This document shows positions 26,131 through 34,325 of a DNA stretch of 59,060 bases, piece by piece. This DNA is from Eubacteriales bacterium. Lineage in GTDB: Bacteria; Bacillota; Clostridia; Lachnospirales; Vallitaleaceae. The DNA lies in the NCBI GenBank assembly GCA_030535295.1, contig JAUMXK010000002.1:1-59060 (forward strand), read 5' to 3'. How positions within the stretch are numbered: position 1 is the first letter of the stretch; each line of letters starts with the position of its first letter. The notes under the pieces were generated by a model, which was given only the letters and a program-made list of their open reading frames with translations, had not been told where the DNA came from and did not search any database. A program made the position numbers and the translations under genes.

Positions 26131-26760
26131 GTGAAGAATGGAAAACTGATATTACGAATAGGGATTGCATTTTTGGGTTTGATGTTTTGCGGAATTGGAG
26201 TGGGTACTTTCCTGTTTGCAGGAATGGGCGTAGACCCTGCCAGTGTTTTGATGCAGGGTATCAGCAAATCGGTGGGTATCAGCTATGGGACGGCTTCTGC
26301 GGCAGTGAATATTTTGATTCTAGTAATTGTCTTTTTGGTGGATAAAAAATACATCAATATTTCATCCTTGATTGCTATTTTCGGCATTGGCTATACGGCC
26401 GATTATACCAATCGTTTGCTTTTATGGCTTTTGGGAACGGAAAATTCCTTGTTGACCAAGAGCATTCTTTTGGCAGTGGGGCTGGTCATTATCGGAATCG
26501 GAGTAGCCACTTACATTCATGCGGATTTGGGAGTGGGTGCGATTGACCTAATTTCGGAAGTGGTTAGCGAGAAATCGGGTGTCCAATACCGTATTGTTCG
26601 AATTATCAGTGATGTCTTTCTTCTGGTGGCAGGTTTCGTCCTTGGTGGTACGGTAGGAATCGGTACGGTCTTGGCGGCTTTCGGCATTGGACCGATTGTT
26701 CAATTTGTACGCCCGACCGTGATGCGCATTTTGGACAAGCAATTAAGAAGAGATGAATAG
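26131..26760 (+). CDS. YczE/YyaS-type integral membrane protein
   Basis: About 209 residues with five or six membrane helices and two related halves (GVGTFLFAGMGVDPAS and GVATYIHADLGVGAID), typical of the YczE/YitT-like family. The start is taken as GTG 26131 because GAGGA lies exactly 7 nt upstream; an in-frame ATG at 26089 inside the previous gene has no good site. The biochemical role of the family is not settled; the operon position hints at export or permeability linked to nucleoside breakdown. Confidence 0.8.
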   Translation: MKNGKLILRIGIAFLGLMFCGIGVGTFLFAGMGVDPASVLMQGISKSVGISYGTASAAVNILILVIVFLVDKKYINISSLIAIFGIGYTADYTNRLLLWLLGTENSLLTKSILLAVGLVIIGIGVATYIHADLGVGAIDLISEVVSEKSGVQYRIVRIISDVFLLVAGFVLGGTVGIGTVLAAFGIGPIVQFVRPTVMRILDKQLRRDE

Positions 26761-26808
26761 TTTGCAGAAATGGCAAAGGGGACAGAAAACGAGGAAGAAG
26801 ATAAGAAG

Positions 26809-26838
26809 AAAGGAGCAAAGATGAAAGGAGCAAAGATG
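26809..26838 (+). repeat. Tandem duplication of a ribosome site plus start codon
   Basis: AAAGGAGCAAAGATG appears twice in a row, giving two in-frame ATGs (26821 and 26836), each with a well-spaced AAAGGAG. The gene therefore has two equally good starts five codons apart. Confidence 0.9.
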
Positions 26839-27834
26839 AAACATATCATTTTGGATATTGATTCGGTAGGAGATGATATGCTGGCAGTGCTTTATGCGGC
26901 ACATCATCCGGATATCGATATTTTGGGGATTACTACCGTCAACGGAGCATGCGGCAGCATTGAGCAGGCAAATCATGTTGCCTTGAAAATGGTGGAGTTG
27001 ACAGGAAAAGAAATTCCGGTCTATTCCGGAGCGGCAGAGATGTTAAATCCGAGAAAAGATTCTGTAGACGGGGATCCGGTCAATTTTGAAGAGGTGCTTC
27101 GCCCCAAACTGGGAGAGCGATTGGATAAATTTAATGAGGTGATGTCGCCAACCGCTCGAAAAGTAGAGGAGATGAAAGCAGAGGACTTTATCATACAAAT
27201 GGCATATCAATATGAGAAAGAGTTGGTTGTAGTCACGACCGGTCCAACCACCAATCTGGCAAAAGCTTTATGTAAGGATAAAACGATTGCGGAGAAAATC
27301 GGAAAGGTCTATATGTTGGGCGGAAACTTTCAAATTGCAGGCAATATTACGCCGGCATCCGAATATAATATCTGGGCGGATCCGGAAGCGGCACAAATTA
27401 TTTTGCGTTCGGATTTGCAGGTGGTCTTGGTGCCTTTGGATATTTGTGAGAACAATGAATTTGCCGATGGCATGATGACAAGGGATCATTTGGCGGATTT
27501 GAGTGTGGGAGCAGGGCCGGTTTGTCGATTTATCATGGATAAATTTCCGATTTACATTGATATTTGGAGAGAATTTTTCCAATTGGCGGGTTTTCCTATG
27601 GACGATGTTATTACGGTTGCTTTGGTAGCCGAGGAAGAACTTTGCACCTATAGTGAGCCGGTTTTTGTAGATATTGAATTAAACGGTGATATCACCAGAG
27701 GTATGACGGTGGCTTATTTCGGGCATCAAATTGTGCACAACGTCAGAAAGGAACATCGCAATGTCCGGATTGCACAATCGGTTCAAGGAAAGAAATTTAT
27801 GAATTTATTTGTGGAAACTTTGAAAGGAAAGTAA
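26836..27834 (+). CDS. Nucleoside hydrolase 3, divergent active site
   Basis: It has the IUNH fold with MLGGNFQIAGNITPASEYNI and WADPEAA, but two key sites differ. The N-terminal metal motif reads DIDSVGDD instead of DxDPGxDD, though the Asp ligands are kept. The usual active-site His is Asp256 (PMDDVIT in place of LHDPLT). Altered chemistry or substrate is likely, though weak or lost activity cannot be excluded. Start 26836 or 26821 (duplicated ribosome site). It begins a run of three hydrolases before an ECF transporter. Confidence 0.88.
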   Translation: MKHIILDIDSVGDDMLAVLYAAHHPDIDILGITTVNGACGSIEQANHVALKMVELTGKEIPVYSGAAEMLNPRKDSVDGDPVNFEEVLRPKLGERLDKFNEVMSPTARKVEEMKAEDFIIQMAYQYEKELVVVTTGPTTNLAKALCKDKTIAEKIGKVYMLGGNFQIAGNITPASEYNIWADPEAAQIILRSDLQVVLVPLDICENNEFADGMMTRDHLADLSVGAGPVCRFIMDKFPIYIDIWREFFQLAGFPMDDVITVALVAEEELCTYSEPVFVDIELNGDITRGMTVAYFGHQIVHNVRKEHRNVRIAQSVQGKKFMNLFVETLKGK

Positions 27835-27896
27835 AAGCAAAGAAGAAAAAAGCGAATCAAAGAGGAAAAGCAACCTAATAAAAGAAAGGGAAACCG

Positions 27897-28865
27897 ATGA
27901 ATACAAAGCAAAAAGTAATTATGGATGTCGATCCGGGGATAGATGATTCTCTGGCCATTGTGTTTGCCGGTATGGCAAAGCAGATTGAGCTGCTGGGACT
28001 GACAGTAGTCAGTGGCAATATTGAGGTCAATCAGGCAGCACGAAATGCGATAAAAGCATTGCAGATGTGTGGAAGAGAGAATGTGCCGGTTTATAAAGGA
28101 GAAGCTCTGCCGCTGAAGAGGGAATACTTTGATGCTACAGATACACATGGCAAGGATGGTGTTGGAGAGAACTTTTTTCAAGTAGAGGAGCGCTGTGAAA
28201 CGATGTCCGCCGATGATTTCATCATTCGGGAGCTGACACAGAACCCTGGAGAAATCACCATTTTAGCGCTTGGGCCGCTAACCAATTTAGCAAAGGTGAT
28301 AGAAAAGGATGCACAGGCATTAAAAAAAGCAAAACAAATCATTATCATGGGCGGTGCAGCTACCATTCACGGAAACTGCTCGCCGGTGGCGGAATATAAT
28401 TTTTGGGTTGATCCGCATGCAGCCGCTTTCTTCTTTGCAAGAGATTATGAAAATGTGGTTTTGGTGCCACTGGATGTGACCTATTCTATTTTACTGACAC
28501 CGAATATGCGTGAGATGGTTCGCCAGTTGGGTACGGAATTATCGGAATATGTCTATCAGATTACCGGTTTTTATGTAGATTTTCATTGGGCACAGGAGAG
28601 AACTTTGGGCTGCATTATCAATGATCCTCTTACCGTGGCATATTTACTGAAACCGGAGATTTTGCAATTGCTGCCGGCCGGTGTCCAAGTGGAAACAGAG
28701 GGTCTTTGTCTGGGACAATCCGTATGTGACTTTTTTAAGGAGAATGCCAATACCAAGGTGGCCAGAGGAGTGAAGGCAGAGGAGTTTTTCCGGCTGTTTT
28801 GGCTGACGATTTTTCCGGAAAAGGAAAGAGATATCCTGCTGATGTATCGTAAGGGATATTTATAG
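27897..28865 (+). CDS. Nucleoside hydrolase 4, active-site His replaced by Asn
   Basis: It has a canonical calcium motif DVDPGIDDS and MGGAATIHGNCSPVAEYN, but the C-terminal motif is INDP with Asn242 where His normally donates the proton to the leaving base. The length (322) is normal. Together with hydrolase 3 it suggests that this cluster handles bases that leave without His assistance, such as modified purines. AAAGGGA lies before the ATG. Confidence 0.9.
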   Translation: MNTKQKVIMDVDPGIDDSLAIVFAGMAKQIELLGLTVVSGNIEVNQAARNAIKALQMCGRENVPVYKGEALPLKREYFDATDTHGKDGVGENFFQVEERCETMSADDFIIRELTQNPGEITILALGPLTNLAKVIEKDAQALKKAKQIIIMGGAATIHGNCSPVAEYNFWVDPHAAAFFFARDYENVVLVPLDVTYSILLTPNMREMVRQLGTELSEYVYQITGFYVDFHWAQERTLGCIINDPLTVAYLLKPEILQLLPAGVQVETEGLCLGQSVCDFFKENANTKVARGVKAEEFFRLFWLTIFPEKERDILLMYRKGYL

Positions 28866-28982
28866 TGATAGGGAGGTGTTTCGCAGGCGGAGAACTTGGA
28901 AAAGGGATGGAAAAGATAAGCCGGAATCGGGAAAGTGAATTGACAGGAAGGAAAAGTTTTTTCTAAGCGTGAGGAGTAATTT

Positions 28983-29957
28983 ATGAGAAAAGTAATTATT
29001 GATACGGATCCGGGAATAGATGATGCTTTTGCCATTGTGGCTACATTGTTAGCTCCGGATGTCGAGGTTTTGGGGATTTGCAGTGTAGGAGGCAACAAAG
29101 GAATTGAAACGACCACGGATAATTCTCTGGCATTGGCAGAGTGGCTTGGACTGCCGGCAAAGGTATATAAAGGTGCGGACAAACCTTTAAAGGAAGACAG
29201 TGAAGCGGCTCATACACCCGATGAAGTTCACGGCAGGAATGGCCTTGGAGGGGTTCATTTGCCATTGGATGCGTCTAGGCTGTCCGAGCAGTCTGCGGTA
29301 GATTTTATCTTGGAAATGGCAGAGAAATACCCGAATGAGGTCGAGATTTTTGCCTTGGGGCCACTTACCAATCTTGCCCTTGCCATTGAAAAAAAGGAAT
29401 CTTCTATGAAAAAACTGAAGGCCATTTACTCTATGGGGGGCGGTATTTTAAAGGGAAATGTGACTCCGGTAGCAGAGTTTAATTACTGGTTTGATCCGGA
29501 AGCGGTGGCAAAGGTTTTGGAGATTACCAATAGGGTACCTTTTTATATGGTAGGTTTGAATGTAACCCACCAGATTGTTTTTGACTTCAACGACATTTTC
29601 TTTTTGGAAAAAGAAGGAGGAGAAAAAGGAAAGCTGCTGGCACAAATGCTTTACCCATATATGGATTTATATTGGAAGGAAGCAAAAATCGTCGGTGGTG
29701 TTATTCACGATTTGACAGCAGTATTATTTGCCCTTTACCCTGAACTGACAAAGCCTGAGGATATATGTCATTGCAATCTGAGGATGGCAACTGAAGGAAT
29801 TACCAGAGGACAAAGCGTGGCGGATTTGGTAGATTCATGGCATTTGGAAAAAAATGCCTATGTTGTAATGGGGATGGACGGCAATGCCTCGAAAGAAAAG
29901 TTTTTTGAGCTACTGATTCCGGAAAAGGTCGAACTTTACCGAAAATATGTTTTATAA
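28983..29957 (+). CDS. Nucleoside hydrolase 5 (IUNH family)
   Basis: The calcium motif is DTDPGIDDA, the middle motif MGGGILKGNVTPVAEFN, and His242 is kept in IHDLTA (Leu replaces the usual Pro). Residues DEVHGRNGLGG match the substrate-loop region. It is the last hydrolase before the ECF genes, which start 63 bp later. Confidence 0.92.
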   Translation: MRKVIIDTDPGIDDAFAIVATLLAPDVEVLGICSVGGNKGIETTTDNSLALAEWLGLPAKVYKGADKPLKEDSEAAHTPDEVHGRNGLGGVHLPLDASRLSEQSAVDFILEMAEKYPNEVEIFALGPLTNLALAIEKKESSMKKLKAIYSMGGGILKGNVTPVAEFNYWFDPEAVAKVLEITNRVPFYMVGLNVTHQIVFDFNDIFFLEKEGGEKGKLLAQMLYPYMDLYWKEAKIVGGVIHDLTAVLFALYPELTKPEDICHCNLRMATEGITRGQSVADLVDSWHLEKNAYVVMGMDGNASKEKFFELLIPEKVELYRKYVL

Positions 29958-30020
29958 CGACGGACAAAAGTTTTACAGAAGGTCATAGTGAAAGCCAAAC
30001 CAAGAATAGGAGGAATTACC

Positions 30021-30596
30021 ATGAAAAAAATGTCATTAATGAGTATTTTGTTGTTTCCGATTGCGATTGCTATCAACTTTGTAGGAGGGCAAATTGTAGC
30101 GCTATTGAGATTACCTGTTTTCCTGGACTGTATCGGTACGGTATTGGTCTCTGCTCTGACAGGACCGATTGGCGGTATCATCGTCGGTGTTTTGACCAAC
30201 TTGATTTTGGGAATTACCGCTCCGACTTTTATTCCGTATGCCATTGTTTCGGCAGCCATTGGTTTAGTAGCCGGAGTTTGTGCCAAAAAAGGGATGTTTA
30301 AGACTGTAAAATCCACGCTGATTGTCGGTGTTTTTGTTTGGATTGTGACACAATTGACAGCCATTCCGATTACGACTCTTGTATTTGGCGGAGTAACCGG
30401 TAGCGGTACTTCTTTTATTACCGGATTTTTTGTCAGCACCGGACAGGGATTATTCGAAGCGGTATTTACCACCAGTATCTTGACGGAAACCGTAGATAAA
30501 TTCATTACGGTATTGATTGCTTATTTCTTGATTAAATCCATTCCGGCCAGAACATTGATGAAATTCCCATTGGGAGAAATCTATATGAAAGAATAA
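30021..30596 (+). CDS. ECF transporter substrate-binding (S) component
   Basis: A hydrophobic 191-residue protein with about six helices, including LPVFLDCIGTVLVSALTGP and LILGITAPTFIPYA, a pattern seen in ECF S components found beside nucleoside hydrolases. It binds the substrate and docks on the T and A subunits encoded next. The start is ATG 30021 with AGGAGG at 30008-30013. Substrate is inferred from context: a nucleoside, base or queuosine-type molecule released or used by hydrolases 3-5. Confidence 0.85.
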   Translation: MKKMSLMSILLFPIAIAINFVGGQIVALLRLPVFLDCIGTVLVSALTGPIGGIIVGVLTNLILGITAPTFIPYAIVSAAIGLVAGVCAKKGMFKTVKSTLIVGVFVWIVTQLTAIPITTLVFGGVTGSGTSFITGFFVSTGQGLFEAVFTTSILTETVDKFITVLIAYFLIKSIPARTLMKFPLGEIYMKE

Positions 30597-30650
30597 AGAT
30601 AAAAAGCTTATCGGAAATAGAAATTGTATTCGTAGAAAGGGAGAATCCGT

Positions 30651-31409
30651 ATGAAAAAGAAGATGATTTCCGAGATTTATCCGATTACCAAATTGTGGGT
30701 AGTGGCTACTTTGATTCTTATCGGATTTTTATTTCGGACTTATGTATATGGCTATTTAATCGTTTTGCCATTTACCATTTTGGTTGCGTTTTTAAATGGC
30801 AGCGGAAAAGCCTATCTGAAAAAAGTGATTGCCGCTATGCTCTTTTTTGTGGTGTTTTACCTGGCATTTAAAATTATGCTGGACGTATCGGAATCCAAGG
30901 TGCTGTTTCAGTGGAAATTTATTACGATAAAACAAGAAGGTCTCGTTTCCGGACTCAATGAATCCGGATTGATTATGGTCTTTGCAGCTACGTTTCTGAT
31001 ATTTTTTGAAACTACGGATATGCTGGATTTCATGATTTCTTTAAATAAATTGGGATTGTCGCATGTCGGTTCTTATGTGGCACTTTCCACCTTGCAAATG
31101 ATTCCGGAAATGGGGAAAAAAAGCAAGGTCATTATGCAGGCGCAACAAGCAAGAGGTATCGAAACGACAGGCAATGTATTGACCAGAATGAAGGCCTTTA
31201 TTCCGGCTATCGGACCGCTGATTATTTCTTCGATTACGGATTTGGAAGATAGGGCAGTTACTTTGGAAGTAAGGGCATTTTCCAGTGAAAATCCGAAGAG
31301 CTTTTATCGGGAACTCCCGTTTCGAACAAGGGATAGGGTGATAATCGGAGTGTTCAGCTTATTGCTGGTGATTTGCATTGCATGGAGGGTATTACTATGG
31401 CTCAAATAG
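30651..31409 (+). CDS. ECF transporter transmembrane (T) component, EcfT/CbiQ family
   Basis: It has 252 residues with several N-terminal helices and the ATPase-coupling region containing QAQQARGIETTGN (the ARG motif of EcfT). AAAGGGAG precedes the ATG. Its end overlaps the first ATPase gene by 13 bp. Confidence 0.92.
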   Translation: MKKKMISEIYPITKLWVVATLILIGFLFRTYVYGYLIVLPFTILVAFLNGSGKAYLKKVIAAMLFFVVFYLAFKIMLDVSESKVLFQWKFITIKQEGLVSGLNESGLIMVFAATFLIFFETTDMLDFMISLNKLGLSHVGSYVALSTLQMIPEMGKKSKVIMQAQQARGIETTGNVLTRMKAFIPAIGPLIISSITDLEDRAVTLEVRAFSSENPKSFYRELPFRTRDRVIIGVFSLLLVICIAWRVLLWLK

Positions 31410-32269
31410 AAATCAAAGAGGTAAGTTTTCAATATCCTTTGACGGATTTTCCGGCCTTGGATAAGATTAGTCTGTCTGTTGAAAAAGGAGAGTTTTTGGC
31501 GCTTATCGGTAAGAACGGAGCCGGAAAGACTACTTTGTGCAATGCCATTCGGGGCTTAATTCCGCATTTCCAAAAAGGGAAACTCGAAGGAGAAATCACC
31601 ATTGACGGCCTAAGTACGCAGGAAATGACCTTGGGCAATTCGGCCGGAAAAGTGGGATTGGTTTTTCAGAATCCTTTTATTCAGGTTAGCGGAGTGAAGC
31701 AGACGGTATTTGAAGAAATTCTATTCGGCTTGGAAAATTTGGGGGTATGTCGGTCAGAAATGATTGAGAGAACCGAGGACATCATCCGTCAGCTAAAAAT
31801 TGATTATTTGAGAGATAAGAATCCTTTGGAATTATCCGGTGGGCAAAGGCAGAGAGTAGCGATTGCTTCCGTCTTGGTGATGAATCCAGAAATCCTGATT
31901 ATTGATGAGCCGACTTCGCAATTAGACCCTATCGGTACAGAAGAGGTATTTGAAACGATTTCCCTGATGAAAGAAAAGAAAATCACGATTATTTTAGTGG
32001 AGCAAAAGATTAATTTGATTGCAGAATATGCAGAAAAGGTAGCGGTTATGGACGAAGGCAAAATCGTTCTTTATGGTGAGGCCAAAGATATTTTGACCAA
32101 TCCGGAGATTAAGCGTTATGGTTCGCCTTTGCCGGAGGTGACCGAGTTTTGCTATCAATTCATGAAAAAACGTGGACAGATACTCGATAGGCTTCCTATT
32201 ACATTGGAGGAAGCTAAGCGAGTATTGGCAGGGATGGCTGCCAAGCAGAGGAAAGAGGGGTTACAATGA
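31397..32269 (+). CDS. ECF transporter ATPase, first subunit
   Basis: It has Walker A GKNGAGKTT, a full LSGGQRQR signature, Walker B ILIIDEPT and the ECF-typical Q-loop region. ATG 31397 is supported by GGAGGG at 31384-31389 and lies within the end of the T gene. It pairs with the next ATPase as an asymmetric heterodimer. Confidence 0.93.
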   Translation: MAQIEIKEVSFQYPLTDFPALDKISLSVEKGEFLALIGKNGAGKTTLCNAIRGLIPHFQKGKLEGEITIDGLSTQEMTLGNSAGKVGLVFQNPFIQVSGVKQTVFEEILFGLENLGVCRSEMIERTEDIIRQLKIDYLRDKNPLELSGGQRQRVAIASVLVMNPEILIIDEPTSQLDPIGTEEVFETISLMKEKKITIILVEQKINLIAEYAEKVAVMDEGKIVLYGEAKDILTNPEIKRYGSPLPEVTEFCYQFMKKRGQILDRLPITLEEAKRVLAGMAAKQRKEGLQ

Positions 32270-33060
32270 GCGGAATTCAATTAGAGCAGGTCAGTTTTCG
32301 ATATGATAACGGTTTTGTGGCAGTGGAAAATGTCAACATGGACATTAAGAAAGGCGAAAAGGTTGCCATTGTCGGTCAAAATGGTGCAGGAAAAACGACG
32401 ACGGTCAAGCTGATGAACGGACTTTTGCGACCTTTTACTGGTAGGGTTTTGGTGGACGGCGAGGATATTGCAACCAAAACAACTGCCACAGTTTCCCGTA
32501 AGGTGGGATATGTTTTTCAAAATCCGGGAGACCAGATTTTCAATAAAGATGTTTATTCTGAGATTGCGTATTCACCAAAATATATGAAACTGGATAATAC
32601 AGAAGTAGACAGACGGGTGCAGGAAGCGGCGGAGCTTTGCGGTATCAAAAAATATTTAAAGATTAATCCTTATGAGCTTCCGTTTTCGCTTCGGAAATTT
32701 GTGACCATTGCTTCGGTGATTGCTATGGGTTGTGAATATATTATTTTAGATGAACCGACGGCAGGACAGGATTTGGAAGGGCTTCAGCTGCAAAAAAGAA
32801 TTATTGATGAGTTGATTGCACAGGGAAAAACAGTGGTGACGATTACTCATGATATGGAGTTTGTGTTGAATCACTTTTGCAGAGTGATTGTCATGGCCAA
32901 TAAAAAGGTAGTGGGAGATGGGAATGCCAAGGAGATTTTTTGGGATTTGGATATTTTAAAACAAGCAGATTTGAAACAGCCGAATATTTTGCAATTGGCA
33001 GATTATCTCGGAATTCAAGGAATAACGAATGTTTCGGAATTGATTGGGGCACTCGAATGA
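32266..33060 (+). CDS. ECF transporter ATPase, second subunit, with degenerate signature motif
   Basis: Walker A GQNGAGKTT and Walker B YIILDEPTAGQD are intact, but the signature reads LPFSLRKF instead of LSGGQ. Some two-gene ECF ATPases show this asymmetry, leaving one consensus and one degenerate ATP site. The gene overlaps the previous one by 4 bp (ATGA), so a 1:1 complex is likely. Confidence 0.92.
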   Translation: MSGIQLEQVSFRYDNGFVAVENVNMDIKKGEKVAIVGQNGAGKTTTVKLMNGLLRPFTGRVLVDGEDIATKTTATVSRKVGYVFQNPGDQIFNKDVYSEIAYSPKYMKLDNTEVDRRVQEAAELCGIKKYLKINPYELPFSLRKFVTIASVIAMGCEYIILDEPTAGQDLEGLQLQKRIIDELIAQGKTVVTITHDMEFVLNHFCRVIVMANKKVVGDGNAKEIFWDLDILKQADLKQPNILQLADYLGIQGITNVSELIGALE

Positions 33061-34205
33061 CAAGAAAAACAAAATTTGTAATTATTTTCTTTATGTTTCT
33101 TACTTTTTTTACAGTATTGGAAATGAATATCGTCTTGCCTTTGGCACCGTCGATTGCTAAGCTTTATAGTATTCCACTGGCCAATATTTCACTTTTAAAT
33201 CTGGGATATTCGCTGGCCGGATTATTTGCACCGGTATTCGGTTATTTTTCTGATAGATACCATATAAAATGGGTGTTGCTCGCAAGTCTTATTCTTTTTT
33301 GTGCAGGATGTTTGATGATGGTGCTTGGCAAGGGGGTATTTACTTTTGTTGCCGCCCGTTCGGTGATTGGTCTTAGTTATTATGCGATTGTCGGATTGAC
33401 TGCCTCTTATACTGCCGGAGCCGTCAGTGAAGAAAAGATAGGCTATGTAGGAGGTTGGTATAAATTGGCATTTGGTATGGGAATTGTCATTTCGCCGATG
33501 CTGGGAGCCTTTATGATGGAAACTTTCGGATTTTCCGCTATTTACATTTTTCTGCTGTTTGCAGGGATTTTAGGAGCTATCGGAGTTTTTTTCCTGGAGT
33601 CGATAGAAGAAAAGTCTGAGAAAATTACTTTGCAAGAGGTTAGGTCGTTATTGAAAGAAAGCAAGGTCAAGGTCTACGTCCTGATTACATTTGCTTTGTC
33701 GGTACCGGCGGTCTTGTTTTACAATTATTACTCCATTCATTTGGAAACATTGGGGTTTCATCAAATTGAAATTGGCGAAATGTATACCTATGTTTCTGCC
33801 GGCAGTGTCATAGCTGCTATTTTGATTATTTTATGGAGCGAAAAAATAGGAAAACTGAAAATGGCTATTTTCGGCTTACTTCTTTGTGTAGTGTTTATGC
33901 TGCCTTTGGCACTGGGGCAAAAGATTATTTTGGTATTATCCTCGATTTTCTTCGGCATTGGTTATGATATGATTTGGGGATTGCATTTTCCGCTTAGTTC
34001 TTTGATTTATAAAAGAGGAAACAGTACCTTTTTGACGATTCTCAGTCTATCTATGGCAGTGACCAATGTGGTTACCAATGTTACAGCACCACTCATTTTC
34101 GGAAAAGGCGGATTTTCATTCAATATTTTTATCAGTTTTTTGGCTCTGCTTTTGACTTTGGTCTTGTATCTTTGGGAGAATAAGGCGGAGCTGAAAAAGA
34201 AGTAG
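33057..34205 (+). CDS. MFS transporter
   Basis: About 382 residues and 12 helices; the loop after TM2 has YFSDRYHIKW, the MFS motif A. The start at ATG 33057 overlaps the stop of the ECF ATPase gene, making it the last gene of the nucleoside region. It may export a base or another end product of nucleoside cleavage (inference from position). No strong terminator follows; the dispersed repeat begins right after the stop. Confidence 0.88.
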   Translation: MTRKTKFVIIFFMFLTFFTVLEMNIVLPLAPSIAKLYSIPLANISLLNLGYSLAGLFAPVFGYFSDRYHIKWVLLASLILFCAGCLMMVLGKGVFTFVAARSVIGLSYYAIVGLTASYTAGAVSEEKIGYVGGWYKLAFGMGIVISPMLGAFMMETFGFSAIYIFLLFAGILGAIGVFFLESIEEKSEKITLQEVRSLLKESKVKVYVLITFALSVPAVLFYNYYSIHLETLGFHQIEIGEMYTYVSAGSVIAAILIILWSEKIGKLKMAIFGLLLCVVFMLPLALGQKIILVLSSIFFGIGYDMIWGLHFPLSSLIYKRGNSTFLTILSLSMAVTNVVTNVTAPLIFGKGGFSFNIFISFLALLLTLVLYLWENKAELKKK

Positions 34206-34277
34206 GACATAAGAGAACCCTCGCAACCCAAAATTAGGAAGTAATTTTTGGCTCATTCGTGCTTTTTATGATATAAT
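34206..34277 (+). repeat. Dispersed hairpin repeat, copy 2
   Basis: It aligns with 1468-1540 from GACATAAGAG to TATGATATAAT with scattered changes; the central stem is weaker here (CCAAAATTA / TAATTTTTGG). It directly follows the MFS stop codon and precedes the ABC exporter operon. Confidence 0.72.
34269..34277 (+). promoter_or_regulatory. Extended -10 promoter for the ABC exporter operon
   Basis: TG-A-TATAAT is a strong extended -10 at the end of repeat copy 2, with a loose -35 candidate TTGGCT 18 bp upstream. The ATG of the ATPase gene is 49 bp downstream. Confidence 0.6.
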
Positions 34278-34325
34278 GGATAAGCATACAACTAATCTAA
34301 TGAAAGGAGTAATCAAGGGGGTTCT

